Positions 10,471 to 22,690 of a stretch of DNA of 64,000 bases are shown here, one piece after another. Below the pieces are notes generated by a model, which was given only the letters and a program-made list of their open reading frames with translations, had not been told where the DNA came from and ran no database searches. This DNA is from Eucalyptus grandis (Eukaryota; Streptophyta; Magnoliopsida; Myrtales; Myrtaceae), in the NCBI RefSeq assembly GCF_016545825.1, contig NC_052618.1:42168196-42232195 (forward strand). Reading direction: 5' to 3'. The first letter of the stretch is position 1. Each line of letters begins with the position of its first letter. Made by a program: the position numbers and the translations under genes.

Positions 10471-11710
10471 GCGAGTTTGATTGCAATAAATCCATAATTT
10501 TCTCTTCATGTTGGATGATTGCTATTGAAGCTTCAAATAATAAACACGTTGTGCTCATTATTCTCCAAAACTACTCTTTCTTTCCACTTGGTTATAAAAA
10601 AATAACAAAATAATCTCTTGCTTTTGTCCTATAAAATAAGATGTGTATAAAATGAGCCGATTGTGTGAGTCAAAATTGGACAAGTCTACTCATCGGTATG
10701 GTAAAAATTGAAACTTTGTTCGGCTGGTAATATGTTATTGATAATTTCTTTGAGCCACTGGCGAATCTTTTAATGATGCTATCAAGAAGTAAAAAAGCAT
10801 GTTTTCACGCACCCACTTAAGGGCCAGTATTAGGATACCAACTTCCCTAGCTTGTTGATATGTTTCTTCATTTTACATTATAACTAGGATTGTGCTCGTA
10901 TAAAACTCTATTGTTATAAACATGATGCTATATATTTTATCTGAATTTTTTTCACACTAATACCATTAAAATGCCAAATCGTTACCCCATGCCATAATTA
11001 TTTGAAACTAATTTCCATCTCACAAAAAACCTGAACTTGCACTGTATGATACATTTATCCCAAACTAATTATCTTTATACAAAAATCACAAACCGATAAA
11101 GTTAACAATAATGTACAATATTGGAAAAATAAATAGAGGCAAAATTAATATATTTGGATTATTTCTCTATCAATGCAATTAATAATTTGTTATTGAACTT
11201 GACATAGATAAACTCATTATGTCATTTTTAACTTACTAATAATTAAATGGCCAAATAATTTGCCCATCCAATTTTTCATAACACAATTTGAAAATAAAGA
11301 CCAAAATTTTCAAATATGTATTTGATAATGTGCTCACAGTATTCTTGATTTTTCTTGCTTGTTTACTTCCACGCATGATTGTCAGTCAATATTTTGATTA
11401 ATGATTCTTATTTTCTCTGGACAAATGCGGAAACAAACTTAAGGATTTGGCCACTGATCAACTGAGATACTAAGATTTTATCTTAATGAATAAATAACTG
11501 AAAAATTTCAAAAAAAAGGCTCCAATCCAATCTTAAACTAGCCATCGATGTTCAAAAGTTGAAAATCCTACATGGTTTCCACGTGAAATATTTCATAATT
11601 TGTCATGTATCATTTTTTATGCTTGAATTTCACAAAGAAGACCACGAAACCTGATCGTGGCCTTTTAAAGCATTAATTCCTCAATTGACCAAAATTAAAA
11701 CCAAAGTCCT
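10471..11710. other. AT-rich intergenic stretch
   Basis: No gene seen. Around 11025-11100 there is a weak echo of the 879-4658 terminal repeat ('acatttatcccaaact', 'acaaaccgataaa'), possibly a relic of that family. The rest is AT-rich and featureless. Confidence 0.4.
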
Positions 11711-12890
11711 CAATTAGCCATCAACCAAACAAGTTTCGTTTCTACACTTATCCCTAATTTTCTCCAATACCACTAAAAAACAATGCACTCAGGCAACCTC
11801 ACGTTTTTGCTACTGTTACCATGATTGGACATACCATATTGCTAGTCGGGACATCAAACTGTTTTCTTGCCTCATTTTGACGTTATTAAGTGACAAACTT
11901 AAAGGTGATACTTAGAGAGATTGCTATACTATATTCATATAAATTAAAGTTATTTTGTCTATGGACTTTTATTAGATTCATCTTTAGTGTAACGAATAAG
12001 TTACACACTTATCATTGAACTATTAACATATAGAATCATTCGGTTGCACAGCTAAGTCAAGCATATATATCATTCATTCAATAGGGAACGCATAAATTTT
12101 TTGTTATTCTAAGACTCTGTTTGTTTCATAATAAATTAACTCTGTTTGTTTCATAATAAAGGAATGATTTGAAAAATATTTTCCTAAAATAATCACTAAT
12201 ATCGTTTGAAATAACTAGATAATATTTTTTTTCATTTTCAACAACAAATTATATCCAATTATTTTTAGGAAAATAATTTTTAAATCATTTAATTTTCGTA
12301 ACGTTCAAGAATCTAACAATAATCTTTTTTTTTCTTGACTAAATGCTTGAATGTAACTGTTCAATTCCTCTATGGAAATAATCATAATTTCCATAAAAAA
12401 ATGACAAGAATCCCAAAAATATCCCCCGCTCACTCACTTCCCTCTCCAAAAGCAGTTTTTTTTTTTTTTTTTTTTTTAAACTCAGCATTGCCAAGAGGAC
12501 TTGCATGCCGCCGCCGCCCTTTGCTACCATCATCATCTTCTTCTTCACTCCTCACTAGACTCGGCTCATCCCCTTCCCTTGGCTTTCATTTCTGCAAATC
12601 TCGCTTCTTCTCTCTCTCCCCTCATTCTCTCCCTCCTTTCCCGACCTCTCCCGCGATGGACGAAACAGTCGTTTTTGCCCCATTTTACTCGCTCTGCAAA
12701 GCCCTCGCCGACAAGCACAACACCGTGGACGCCTGGAGCAATGCCGTCCGTGTTAATAATTAAACCAAATTCATTGGAAGTTGCTAACTATGCGAAGAGG
12801 TTACCGATTCACTAATCAAGTTGTTGATGTTAGTGGCTGTCGATTGGCTATCTTGTTGTCGATGTACAAGTTTAATGTCAATGTTAATTC
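11711..12890. repeat. Segmental duplication, copy 1, part 1
   Basis: Near-identical to 46167-47315 over its whole length. Shared blocks include 'aattagccatcaaccaaa', 'aggcaacctcacgtttttgc' and 'cttgaatgtaactgttcaat'. Differences are small: copy 1 has a doubled 'tctgtttgtttcataataaa' motif near 12115-12160 and a 22-base T run near 12457. Copy 1 is cut at 12890 by a Copia element; copy 2 runs on uninterrupted to 47726. Confidence 0.85.
12656..12763 (+). pseudogene. Short ORF remnant, unrecognised
   Basis: A CT-rich leader-like stretch (12500-12650) is followed by an ATG and 35 codons starting MDETVVFAPFYSLC, ending at TAA. The duplicate at 47059 has the same start but a 40-odd-base insertion and frame changes. 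This looks like the 5' end of an old gene or retrocopy. I do not recognise the product, and nothing after 12763 extends it. Confidence 0.25.
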
Positions 12891-13410
12891 TGTGAAGATG
12901 AACAAGATTACAGATGAATGCAAAAGAAGAAGACGATTCCTTTATTCTCTTCTGTATAATGGTGTATTCACCTCAAAAAATACAGAGCATCTTTCAATGG
13001 AGTATTCTCCTTTCTATTCTCTCAAGAAACTGTTACAATGAATCGATGAAGAGGAAGAAGTCTCTTCTTATCTATATACAACAGATGCTTAATGAAAAAC
13101 AGAATGCTAGCTGTCAACGTAAAACTGAATCCATGAAAGACTTAAACAGAAAGAACTTATTTCACAAAAGATGAGCTAACTGAATCAGCTGCTCTCTCTT
13201 TTCCTTCCGGAAATTGGTCACGTGATGTCTTTACTTCACCGACTTATCTTCACCACATTATGTAGATACATGGCTGACATTATTTGACAGCATTGCGGTT
13301 ACTAACTTGCGTATTCTGCTTCTTCCAAGCTTCTCCAATGACAGCCATAGACTTGTCTGTTACAGTCTGACTTCTTTGTTTCAAGCTTCGATGAATAAAT
13401 GTTCTTAACA
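12891..13410 (-). repeat. Copia A 3' LTR
   Basis: 520 bp, matching 18118-18634. It is the 3' LTR because the polypurine tract lies beside it on the minus strand. Confidence 0.9.
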
Positions 13411-13427
13411 TCCCCCCTCAAATTGGG
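13411..13427 (-). promoter_or_regulatory. Copia A polypurine tract
   Basis: The plus strand reads 'tcccccctca' directly after the LTR. On the minus strand this is a purine-rich run ending at the LTR start, the expected plus-strand primer. Confidence 0.75.
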
Positions 13428-13639
13428 AGGGGATGAAAATCCCATGCCCAATTTGGTACGAAGATTAACATGAACAAACGTGTCAAGGATTTTGTAAAAA
13501 TATCTGCAAGTTGAAGATGGCTAGGAACATAACGAATACCGAGGGATCCGAGGAGACTTTCTCCCGAACAAAATGGAAGTCAACCTCGATATGTTTGGTT
13601 CGGGCATGAAGAATTGGATTAGCTGTAAAGAGATAGCGA

Positions 13640-16600
13640 GACTTATTGTCACAAAATAAGAGAGTGGGAGACGAAGAGATATACCAATATCACGCAAAAC
13701 AAAAGCAATCCAAGTAAGATCAGCTGAAGTAGATGCAAGAGCTCGGTATTCTGCTTCTGTGGAAGAACGAGAGACGGTTGGTTGTTTCTTAGCTGACTAG
13801 GAAAGAAGATTGGATCCAAGATATGTACAGTAGCGGTTGTGGATCGCAGTGTCGGCACACCCAGCCAGTCAAGCATACGAGAAGCCATAGAGAGCTGTTG
13901 AGCTACGAGAATGAAGAAAAAGACCAAGATGAGTGGTGCCTTTGACATAGCGAAGTACTCTTTTTAGTCGGTGAAGATCTGCAAGCTGTTGGATGCTGCA
14001 ATTTTTGACACAAGGTGTTTGTTGCATAAGCAAGATCGGGACGGGTAATTGTTAAGTATTGAAGGCCTCCCACAAGACTTCTATCTTGGAGAGGGTTAGA
14101 GAGCAAAGTAGTATCATCTGTCATAGTAATTGATCGAAGTGAAAGGAGTTGATACGGGTTTACAAGCGGTCATATGAGCTCTTGTCAACGGATCAATAGC
14201 ATACTTGGTTTGACAGAGAAATAAATCATAAGGAGAGCGTTTGACTTCAATGCCGAGAAAATAGTGAAGATGGCCCAAATCTTTCATGTGAAAGTGAAGA
14301 CTCGGTAACTCAATCAAAGTGGTTAGTAGCCGAGCCGAGCTTCTGTCGAACTATGTCATCAACATACGGTAATAATAGAGCGTATGCAGACCGGTATGAA
14401 GCACGAAGAGGGAAGGGTCAGCAGTACTACAGAAGAAACCATTCTCCAGGAGGAAGTTGTTAAATTTGTCAAACCATGCTCGTGGTGCTTGACGAAGTCC
14501 ATATAGGGATTTCTTAAGCAAACATACACAATGAGATTGTTGAGGATCAATAAAACAGGGGCTGCTCCATGTAAAGCTTGTTTCATTTAATGTACCATGG
14601 AGAAATGCATTTTTAACATCGAGCTGGTGTATAGTCCAATTCTTCATTATTGCAAATGAAAGGACTATCCGAATAGTGGCATGCTTGATGACCTGGACTA
14701 AATGTTTCATAAAATCGACCCCGCTTCTTGATGAAATCCCTTTGCAACTAAGCGAGCTTTTAATCTCTCTAGGCGCCATTAGGTGTTAGTTTAGTTTTAA
14801 ACACCCACTTGACCAATAACATTCATCTGTTTGGTTCTAGGAACTAAGAGCCACGTCGATTCTCATACAAAGCATCCATTTCATCTGCATGGCTTGATAC
14901 CATCCTTTATCAGCTAAGGCTGCTTTGACTCGATTTTGGTTCCAAAGGTACTTTATAGTCAGCCAAATATGCATACTTGGGGTTATATTTGATGATACCG
15001 GACTTCAATCGAGTTTGCATATGATGGACGGAAGAAGTACTGAAGAAGTATTTATTAAGTTTGGTTGAGCTTGATTAAAGGTAAGCTCTCTGATTCGGCA
15101 ATTTGAGATAGAGCATCTTGTTGCTCGTAGTAATGAGGTAGGCCGATTCTGCCGAGGAGAAGCTGGTATATGTGGAACACCCTCATATTGTGATGTATGA
15201 GTATGATCAATTGCTACGAAGGGAGGTAGTTGAAACATTTGTATGGTTAGTGGAAGGATTGTCCCTTTGAGGTTGTGTTTGTGGAATCAAGAAGATTAAC
15301 CACATCTGCCCATTGGTTATACAAAGTTGTGTACTGATCATAGTCAGATATTACCTTCTTTGTAAAGGGAAAGAAGGTTTCATCAAAAACCACATGGCGA
15401 CTAACATAAATTCGGCCATCAGTAGGTACAAGACAACGATACCCCTTATGCCGTTCACTATAGCCCAGAAAAACACAAGTGAGAGATCTGGGATCGAACT
15501 TGTGTTGAGCATAGGATCGAAGACAAGGGTAACAAGCACACCCAAAAACCTTGAGATGGTCATAGCTGGGCTGCTTATTAAAAAGTCTGGAATAGGGAGA
15601 AGCCATTTGTAACTTTGGTGTAGGAAGAATGTTGACAATATAGTTAGTTGTTATGAAGGCATCTACCGGAATTTCAAAGGAACTCTAGAATGATACATCA
15701 TGGCTAACCCCAACTCGACTATATGGCGATGTTTCCTCTCTGCAATTCCATTATGTTCTGGTGTATGAGGGCAAGACAAACTCTGCTTTATACCACAATT
15801 CCGTAAATGATTCTGAAACCTGTTACTAGTAAACTCTCCTCCACCATCACAATGAAACATTTTGATTTGATGATCAAACTGCTTCTCAACTAGTTTCTGA
15901 AATATGATAAAGATGTCATAAAAGTCAGACTTCAGCTTCATTGGGTAGATCCAGTGAAGCGAGAGAAATTATCTACAAATATGACATAGTACTGAAAGTT
16001 ACGTGAAGATTTCAGCAGTGAGGGACCCCGGATGTCACGGTGTATCTTTTCTAATGGTATAGTAGATGTAGAATCGATAATGGGAAAGGTAAAGCTGCAC
16101 TTTTGCAATTTGACAGCTGCTACAAATAGATTCAGACTTTGTATTAAAGAAATCAAGTCTTGATTTTGCAAATGCTTCACTATATTGAAGTTTGTGTGAG
16201 CCGGTCTTTGATGCCACACATCCGCTGTTATTGCTCGTGTCTTCGAGTAAAGTATGCTGTAGTTTGAGGATCCACACAGTAAAGTCCTCTAATTTTCCTT
16301 CCGAGCATCTCTGTTTTGTTGGTTTGGTTGTCCTTTATATAGACACCAATTTTATCAAAAATAAAAGAACAGGGATAGTCATCTGTCAGTTTTGAAACAG
16401 AGAGAAGGTTCTTTTTGATTTCAGGAACAATCAAGACATCATTTAGAGGCAACTTGTTGTTTTCTGTATTCAACTGAGTATTACCGGTATAAGCAATAGC
16501 TAAACAGAGCCATTACCTATCATGGTTGTGTCATTTCCGTATATTGAGTAGAGTTGAGAAGAATACTGAGGATCGCACGCGATATGTCTTTTGTTGCTCG

Positions 16601-17800
16601 ATATCGGTACCACTCACTTCCTCTTGGATCTTCTAGATGAGCTGCGCAAAGCGGTTGGAATTTCTTGACTGATAAGAATTATCAAATCGATACCAGCAAC
16701 GAAGAGCATCGTGTCCTCGTCGTTTACAAATCGACATTCTAACCGGATGTTTTGTTGGTTTCTCATTTTGCACATGTTTACGAGGCATCAAGACTTGAGT
16801 CGGATAGGATTTGGTGTCTTGATACCTTTGTGAATAACTTGCATATGGTCGAAACCCCTGTCCAGGACTAGAATAATCAATCCTCTGCTTGAATTGTTGA
16901 TCTATTCATTCCTGATTCAAATTGTTTGGTCTGTAGTATTGGTTTCTTCCTGAATATCCATAACTACGGCCTGCATTATTCATTGCACGGCCTCGACCAA
17001 AAAAGCATCCTCCTTTGTTACTACCTCTTTGACTTCCAAAACTTGAAGTCCGAAAGCTGTATTCTCTTTCAGAATTTTCTTTTGTTGTGTTTCAGAATTT
17101 CTTTGTCCAAAGTAAGCCTTGATTAGGATTGAATTGATTCATCGAATATGTCTTTAATCTTGTTTCAAATCGTTCAAGCTGCGCTATCACTTCATCATAA
17201 TCTTTTGGGGTTTCAAACGGTAGATAGTAGTTCTAAAATTCTCATACTCGAGAACCTAATCCTTCAAGAACACCAAACATTTTAGTTATTTCATCTATAG
17301 GTTTTCCAATCGCATTCAGCTGATCACAAATGGACTTATACTCCCTCGGATAAAGAAAGAGTTCTATCTCGTTTTGACATGCACGTAACTTTCCTCTTAG
17401 TTCAAACTCTCGAGCTACCGATTTCTAAGTAAAACGATTGAGAAGAGTCTGCCATACCTCATAAGAAGTTTCTAAACCAATGATCAAGCTCGGAATATTC
17501 TCGAGATACAGCTCCACTAATCGAGGATGAAACAAGGCGATCAGTCCTTGTCTAATCTGTATAATCTGGATTTATGACTTGTTTCACAATCTTCGAGTTT
17601 CGGTGTTTAGAGTTCGAGGAGGTGAAGAAATTTCACCACCGATGAAACCGAAGAGTTCTTGACTTGAAGGAATCGTGAAACTGTGCTTGCCACAACAGGA
17701 AATTATCTTCAGCAAGTTTAATCGTGACAAAATTGGAGATGTTAACATGTATTGGAAATGGATACTTACGTGTCCTTCTGCCATTGCTGCACTTTCAGAG
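13640..17800 (-). pseudogene. Copia A gag-pol polyprotein, broken
   Basis: Read on the minus strand. The gag start lies near 17784 (MAEGHVSIHF; a Copia-type N-terminus is readable across frames). A zinc knuckle lies near 16690-16740 (ICKRRGHDALRC) with its first cysteine replaced. The protease and pre-integrase stretch is 16228-16473. The integrase core is 15663-16219, with HRDIRGP, FHCDGGGEF and HNGIAERKHR keeping the DDE residues. The integrase C-terminus is 15247-15606 (FGCACYP, FLGYSERHKGYRC). Reverse transcriptase is 14351-14780 (LDVKNAFLHG, LYGLRQAPRAW), with YVDDIV at 14349-14366 in a shifted frame and [14 protein letters not shown] at 13903-14124. RNase H follows at about 13690-13830. 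More than five frameshifts or stops separate these blocks, so no polyprotein can be made. Confidence 0.9.
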
Positions 17801-18106
17801 GTTTTATGATGACATAATTCGATTTTGTGATTTGGAAACGGGATTACTGTTGATCAAGATGATGTTCTGTTCGTGATACCAGCAAAGTTCAGATCTTACC
17901 AAGGAACAATAGAATTGAATACAAGATACTTGTGAGATTTTTCAGCAAATCAGCACACGGAGATGATCAACAGCTACTTTCATCTGCTGCGATCATTGAA
18001 GTCCAAAGGCCACTATTGATCTTCTGAATCTTCAACACCTTTGGTTTGATTTCACGAACAATTGCGTATTTCATGAAAAACTTTTCAATACAGATGATCG
18101 ATCACG

Positions 18107-18117
18107 GCTCGATACCA
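18107..18117 (-). promoter_or_regulatory. Copia A primer-binding site (tRNA-iMet)
   Basis: The minus strand reads TGGTATCGAGC, abutting the LTR end at 18118. It differs by one base from the usual plant Copia site TGGTATCAGAGC region and marks the 5' end of the internal region. Confidence 0.85.
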
Positions 18118-18634
18118 TGTGAAGATGAACAAGATTACGAGATGAATGCAAAAGAAGAAGACGATTCCTTTATTCTCTTACGTATAATGGTGTATTCACC
18201 TCAAAATACAGAGCATCTTTCAATGGAGTATTCTCCCTTTCTATTCTCTCAAGAAGCTGTTACAATGAATCGATGAAGAGGAAGAAGTCTCTTCTTATCT
18301 ATATACAATAGATGCTTAATGAAAAACAGAATGCTAGCAACGTCAGGCTGAATCCATGAAAGACTTAAACGAGAAAGAACTTATTTCACAAAAGCTGAGC
18401 TAACTGAATCAAGCGCCTCTCTTTTCCTTGGAAATTGGTCACGTGATGTCTTTACTTCACCGACTTATCTTCACCACATTATGTAGATACACGGCTGACA
18501 TTATTTGACAGCATTACTGGTTACTAACTTGCGTATTCTGCTTCTTCCAAGCTTCTCCAATGACAGCCATAGACTTGTCTCTGTTACAGTCTGACTTCTC
18601 TGTTTCAAGCTTCGATGAATAAATGTTCTTAACA
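18118..18634 (-). repeat. Copia A 5' LTR
   Basis: 517 bp, matching 12891-13410. It is the 5' LTR on the minus strand because the primer-binding site adjoins it. Confidence 0.9.
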
Positions 18635-18639
18635 AATTC

Positions 18640-19562
18640 TGCTCCTAAGATTGATGCACAAGTCTTTATTGTAGTGTTGCTTTCAAAGTGTTTGTTTGCG
18701 TTTCTATGTCTTGTTTTATGTTTTGTACATTCTTAGGGATCGATCTCTTTGAAATACTAGATATATTTACGGGTCATTTAAGTGTCCTATTGTAAGCCTA
18801 CTTAAAAGCAAGTCTTTTAATCCTTTTCGATAAAGTGAAATATAAGAAAACACAGAAAAAGCCACTTCGTCTCCTTCTCTTCCTTAAGTATTGTGAGTTG
18901 TGAGAGACTTTCACCTTCAAATTATCCCATCAAATTTGGTATTTGAGTGTACAATTTGTTTATAATTGCCCATCCGTTAACCACATAACAAAGAGATTAA
19001 CAAGAAAATATATGCTATGCAAGTAGCGTTGGTGTGACACTAGTGGTGGCCATGAAGTCAAAATTCATCAAGTATTAGGACATTTGGCCTGATTTTTTGA
19101 CATCGACGATTGGAGGGGCTTGAAATTCACATTGTTCTATATTACAAAAGTGCGGGATTAAGTAGGGGTGTTAGAAACTGGAAATTAGAACCAAAATTTT
19201 GTGCATTTTCGATTTCGTGAATGATGGAAAAATAACCCTTTTTTTCCGGTTTGGATTATTCGGGTTTACCGAACCAAACCAAAATTCTTGATAAAAACTG
19301 AACACCCAACTTAAAAGTATCTCTTCTTAGTTCAATTCATACTCAATTTTGGGTGAGAAGGGAAATGGAAAGCCAAATTGATCCAAACTGATTTGAACGG
19401 GTTTCTGGTTTAGTTCATAATTAGTTCGGGACGTGATTTGGTTCAGTTTAATTATTGACACCCTTAAGACTGGATGAGGAGATTCAAGTGGAATAGATAT
19501 CGGCAATGGCAATAGGATGGCTTCAAAATATGTGTGCTATATATGCCGGTCAATTTAATACA
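18640..19562 (+). repeat. Segmental duplication, copy 1, part 2, with family X fragment
   Basis: Continues 12890 after the Copia insertion. 18640-19020 matches 47323-47726 and 19070-19562 matches 57161-57670. From about 18980 the plus strand resembles the minus strand of 63700-64000: 'atgcaagta.cg.tggt', then 'ggaggggcttgaaa', then 'aagtggaa.a.atat.ggc'. This is a degraded piece of unrecognised family X, with several stops. Confidence 0.65.
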
Positions 19563-21310
19563 ATTAGTTTTACCTTATTGACACTTAAATTTTGCATATT
19601 TATTTAGGTTTTAAATTATATGAAAAATTAGAGATTAATTTCTAACCCTTAAACAAAATTAATTTTTATTAAATTACATCGCATATTAAAAATATCTTTT
19701 TTCTTGAAAAAGGGGGAGGCTGGGCTAGGGTTGGATCGGCTTGGCCCCTTCTCCTTTTTCTTGATCTTCTTCTAACTTTCCCTTGTGCAGGCCGGGCTAT
19801 CTCCTTAGCTTTTCTGCCCGGCCCGCTTATCTCTTCCCTTCATGTTCTCTCCTCTCTGTCGTGGACTGACGACAGGCAACACAGGACGAAAGATGCCGGT
19901 GCATGGTGCAGAGAACGCCGCAGAGAATGTCGCGTGGCACGGGTTCGGACAAAGGCAGCTAGCGTCGTCCTGGCCTAGAGTGAAGAAGTGAGAGAGGGAG
20001 AGGAAGCGAAGGAATCCAGGGGAGAGATTGAAAAAGAGAGCGGCGAGAGATAAAACTGAAGGGCGAGAAGGAGTTCTCGGCAGCTTGGCCACGCTTGAGC
20101 CCCGTCCGACGACTATCGGCCGGCGCCTTTGAGTTGCAGCTCCATTTTAACCCCCACACCAAACCTTCGGTGAGTTTCCTGAGGATCTCAACTCGGGGAC
20201 ATCGCGAAGCAGTCGACCATAGCTCGACTCGTCCCGAGCTCGCCTCATAGCCGCTGTCTCTGAGCCGAATAGGGATTTCCGCGGTCGAAACTCATCCCAT
20301 GAACTCCCATTTTGCCTCGCCCTATTCTGTTTAAGGAAGAACCGAATTTGGTATCTCTAGATCTTGAGCGCTTTCTTTTTAATTGAGTTGGTGCTTGATG
20401 TGAAGTATTTGCTGGTGATGTTTTGTGGGTCTAGACCCGAGTTCGAGTTCTAAAAAATGCTCAATATCTTCCGTACTCACCATATGCTCGACGAAATGAC
20501 CCTTAGGTGAACCTGTGAGCACAACGCCTTTTCTTTCGAGTTGGAGGCACGCTAGTGTGGCTGGAGTGCTGTTGAGAGTCTCATTTGTTATTAAGTATGT
20601 TTTTATGAATTTTTGCTCATCAATCAAGGTGCCATGGCCTTCCCTTGTATTGTTTTCTCCATATTTGTTTGTTTCAGTGGTTTTCCATGGCAGTCAGTGG
20701 CTCGGGGTAATCATCTTGTCCTTGGGCAGCCATAGGCGCGCGAGATGTCGATAGAAGTTGGTCTCTCCAAATCGTGCATTGGTTGTTCGCCATGGGTTGG
20801 TTTGTCGATATTGTTGACTGGTTTGGATAGCCGGCGTCGGACGGTATATGAGTTCGGCCGCCGGGGGAGGCCCGTTTCGAGGTTCAGCGACGTCGTAGTC
20901 GCTAAAAGTCCAAAGCTGCCGAAGTTGGAGCATGGTCAGGCCGAGCGGCATCGTTCGCTCTCGGCTGGTGTGAAGGTGGCTGCTAGAGCATAAAGCGCCT
21001 TGATGGTAGCTCGGCTTAGGTTTCTTTTACGGGATTTTGTGCTGACTTCCGTCACAATAAGAGTTGGGCTGAGGTGGGGTCAATGGAAATAGAGAGCTAG
21101 CGTTGGATTTGATTATACTAGAATCAGTTTAGGGCTTAGGCGGGATGGGCTGGACTTTTAGGTGAATTGGGCTTTTGGGGTTTAGTTTAGGTTCGTTTTA
21201 GGGCCTGGGCCAAATTGGGCTAGGTGTGGGAGTCCACCTATGAATTGGTCGAAATCGGCAAGCTCGGATTCGGGCTCGAGCTCGAGCCCGGCCTGGATCC
21301 CTTTTCCATA
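19563..21310 (+). mobile_element. LTR-like retroelement fragment in segmental duplication copy 1
   Basis: Starts near 'ttgacacttaaattttgc', the same opening as the LTR-like unit at 25785 and as the duplicate at 57672. It contains a CT-rich, GC-rich middle (19740-20320) typical of plant LTR leaders. There is no polyprotein, only short open frames, and no clear right terminus; similarity to 57672-59345 ends near 21310. I read it as a long LTR or LARD fragment that was in place before the duplication. Confidence 0.5.
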
Positions 21311-21620
21311 TAAAAATTTTAAAAATTTTAAAAATATATTTTAAAAATTTTTAAAATAGAAATATAAGAATAATAACAACAAAAATAAATAAATAACTAA
21401 ATAACTATAAATTAATTAAAAATTCCAAAAAAATTATTTTTTATAAAGTCATGAAAAAGCTTTAAAAAAAGTTTTTTTTTTTCTTTTATTTTTAGGTAGT
21501 CTTATATTAAGATTGTGGGAAAATCATTTTTTAAAAAATCGTGCTAAAAATTTGAATAAGCCATTAGGGCTTTGTCATAGAGCTTCTATTGTTCTTAGAG
21601 ACGAACACTCTTGATTGAGC

Positions 21621-22026
21621 TAGTGCGTTTTGTATAGAAGGTTGAGGATAACATCAGGAATAGAAGGTTGCAACGGAGCTAGAGCATTGACCCGGTCATC
21701 TTTTCCGAGGAGCGTTAATTCCCTTCCTTTCAGTTGGTGCGTTTTGATTAAGGCAGTTGGTGTAGATTCTTCACGATTCCGAGGATGGTTCTCTCCCTAC
21801 CTGAGGGCGTTTGTATATGTTCGCCGATTGTTCATGCCGTGCTTTTCCTTTCTAGTTGTTAGTGGGTTGCCATGATTGTGGCTTTTATATCCCGGCATTC
21901 TTCCACTCATTATGATATGTTGTTTTGAGTGTGGGTTTTGATGCCGTGATCTTCTTGTTCAGTTGATCTTTCCTCAATATATTTATTACCTTTCACCAAA
22001 ATAATAATAATAATAATAATAATAAA
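21621..22026 (+). mobile_element. 5'-truncated LINE (3' end only)
   Basis: A 406-bp insert ends in 'cctttcaccaaa' and an (AAT)n/A tail. It is flanked by a perfect 17-bp direct repeat, AACACTCTTGATTGAGC, at 21604-21620 and 22027-22043. Long target duplications plus a simple 3' tail are the marks of target-primed reverse transcription by plant L1-type LINEs. Only the 3' untranslated end is present. Confidence 0.82.
22001..22024. repeat. (AAT)n microsatellite in LINE tail
   Basis: Eight perfect AAT/ATA units forming the 3' tail of the LINE. Likely variable in length between individuals. Confidence 0.85.
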
Positions 22027-22379
22027 AACACTCTTGATTGAGCACTTTCATTATATTGATTATCGTTCACCTTTACCATAGCATTTTAGTGTTAGACTTT
22101 TGCTTTGCCTTCGTTGGTTGCTAATTGTTATTTTAATGATTGTGCATTTGCGTGATCATCTTAAACGTTAGCGAATATGTTTAAAACCAATCCATACTGC
22201 TTGATAAAAATCTTTTTGCAATGAACAAGATTAGGTATTGAAAGGGCATTAATTAATTAATTAGTATAATCAAGTCTCCAATCCTAAATTTTCTAGTTGC
22301 ATAGGAAGTGGAGTATGCTCCCATACTTCACTTGATTTTTAGCCGACTTCAATAAGTTAATGGCGAATCCTTATTAAAA

Positions 22380-22690
22380 AATTATCATATCATCAATTTG
22401 AATACCCAACATCACGTGAGGTATGGGCTTGGGAAAGTCTGCATCTAAAATTAGGGTCGTAGGCTCACCTTTTATGTAATATCCTTGAACATATTTCCCT
22501 CCATACCAAGGGGTAGGTCATGACACACCTCATGGATAAAGATGGCACCCTCTATAAGCGAGGGTGCCCAGAATAATGGATGATCTTTGTTTTGTGATAA
22601 GAAAGACACCCCATAACCTTTGCTAGGTAAGCATCTTCATCTACCAATGTGTTGGATATAATATTGGGAACAAACTACTATAAATTTATT
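22380..22690 (+). pseudogene. Family X fragment, left of an insertion
   Basis: Matches the reverse complement of about 63600-63760. Both have 'cccatgga.a..gatggc.ccct', then 'cagaa...gat.tcttt', then 'aacaccccacagcctttgctag'-like order. The similarity stops at 22690, where an inverted-repeat element begins, and resumes at 23671. No open frame remains here. The best reading comes from the 63-kb copy. Confidence 0.45.

Larger units (their letters stand above)
12891..18634 (-). mobile_element. Copia retrotransposon A, full length, minus strand
   Basis: The unit is 5744 bp with two LTRs of about 520 bp (12891-13410 and 18118-18634), both starting TGTGAAGATGAAC and ending GTTCTTAACA. The flanking repeat AATTC is perfect (12886-12890 and 18635-18639). 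A primer site complementary to initiator tRNA-Met adjoins the right LTR and a polypurine tract adjoins the left one, which sets the minus strand. The internal region encodes gag, protease, integrase, reverse transcriptase and RNase H in Copia order, but with many frame breaks. The LTRs differ at only a few sites per hundred, so the insertion is fairly young yet already inactive. It interrupts segmental-duplication copy 1. Confidence 0.93.

Noticed and set aside
12335..12763. A 142-codon plus-strand open frame running through a poly-T tract
   Set aside because: The frame reads a T run as poly-Phe and low-complexity CT sequence as Ser/Pro. Only the final 35 codons have a plausible start, and the duplicate copy breaks them.
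18107..18117. Possible tRNA-Met gene signals at several 'gctctgatacca'-like sites
   Set aside because: Only the 3' complement of the tRNA is present, always beside an LTR. These are primer-binding sites (also at 42753, 60612 and 62019), not tRNA genes.
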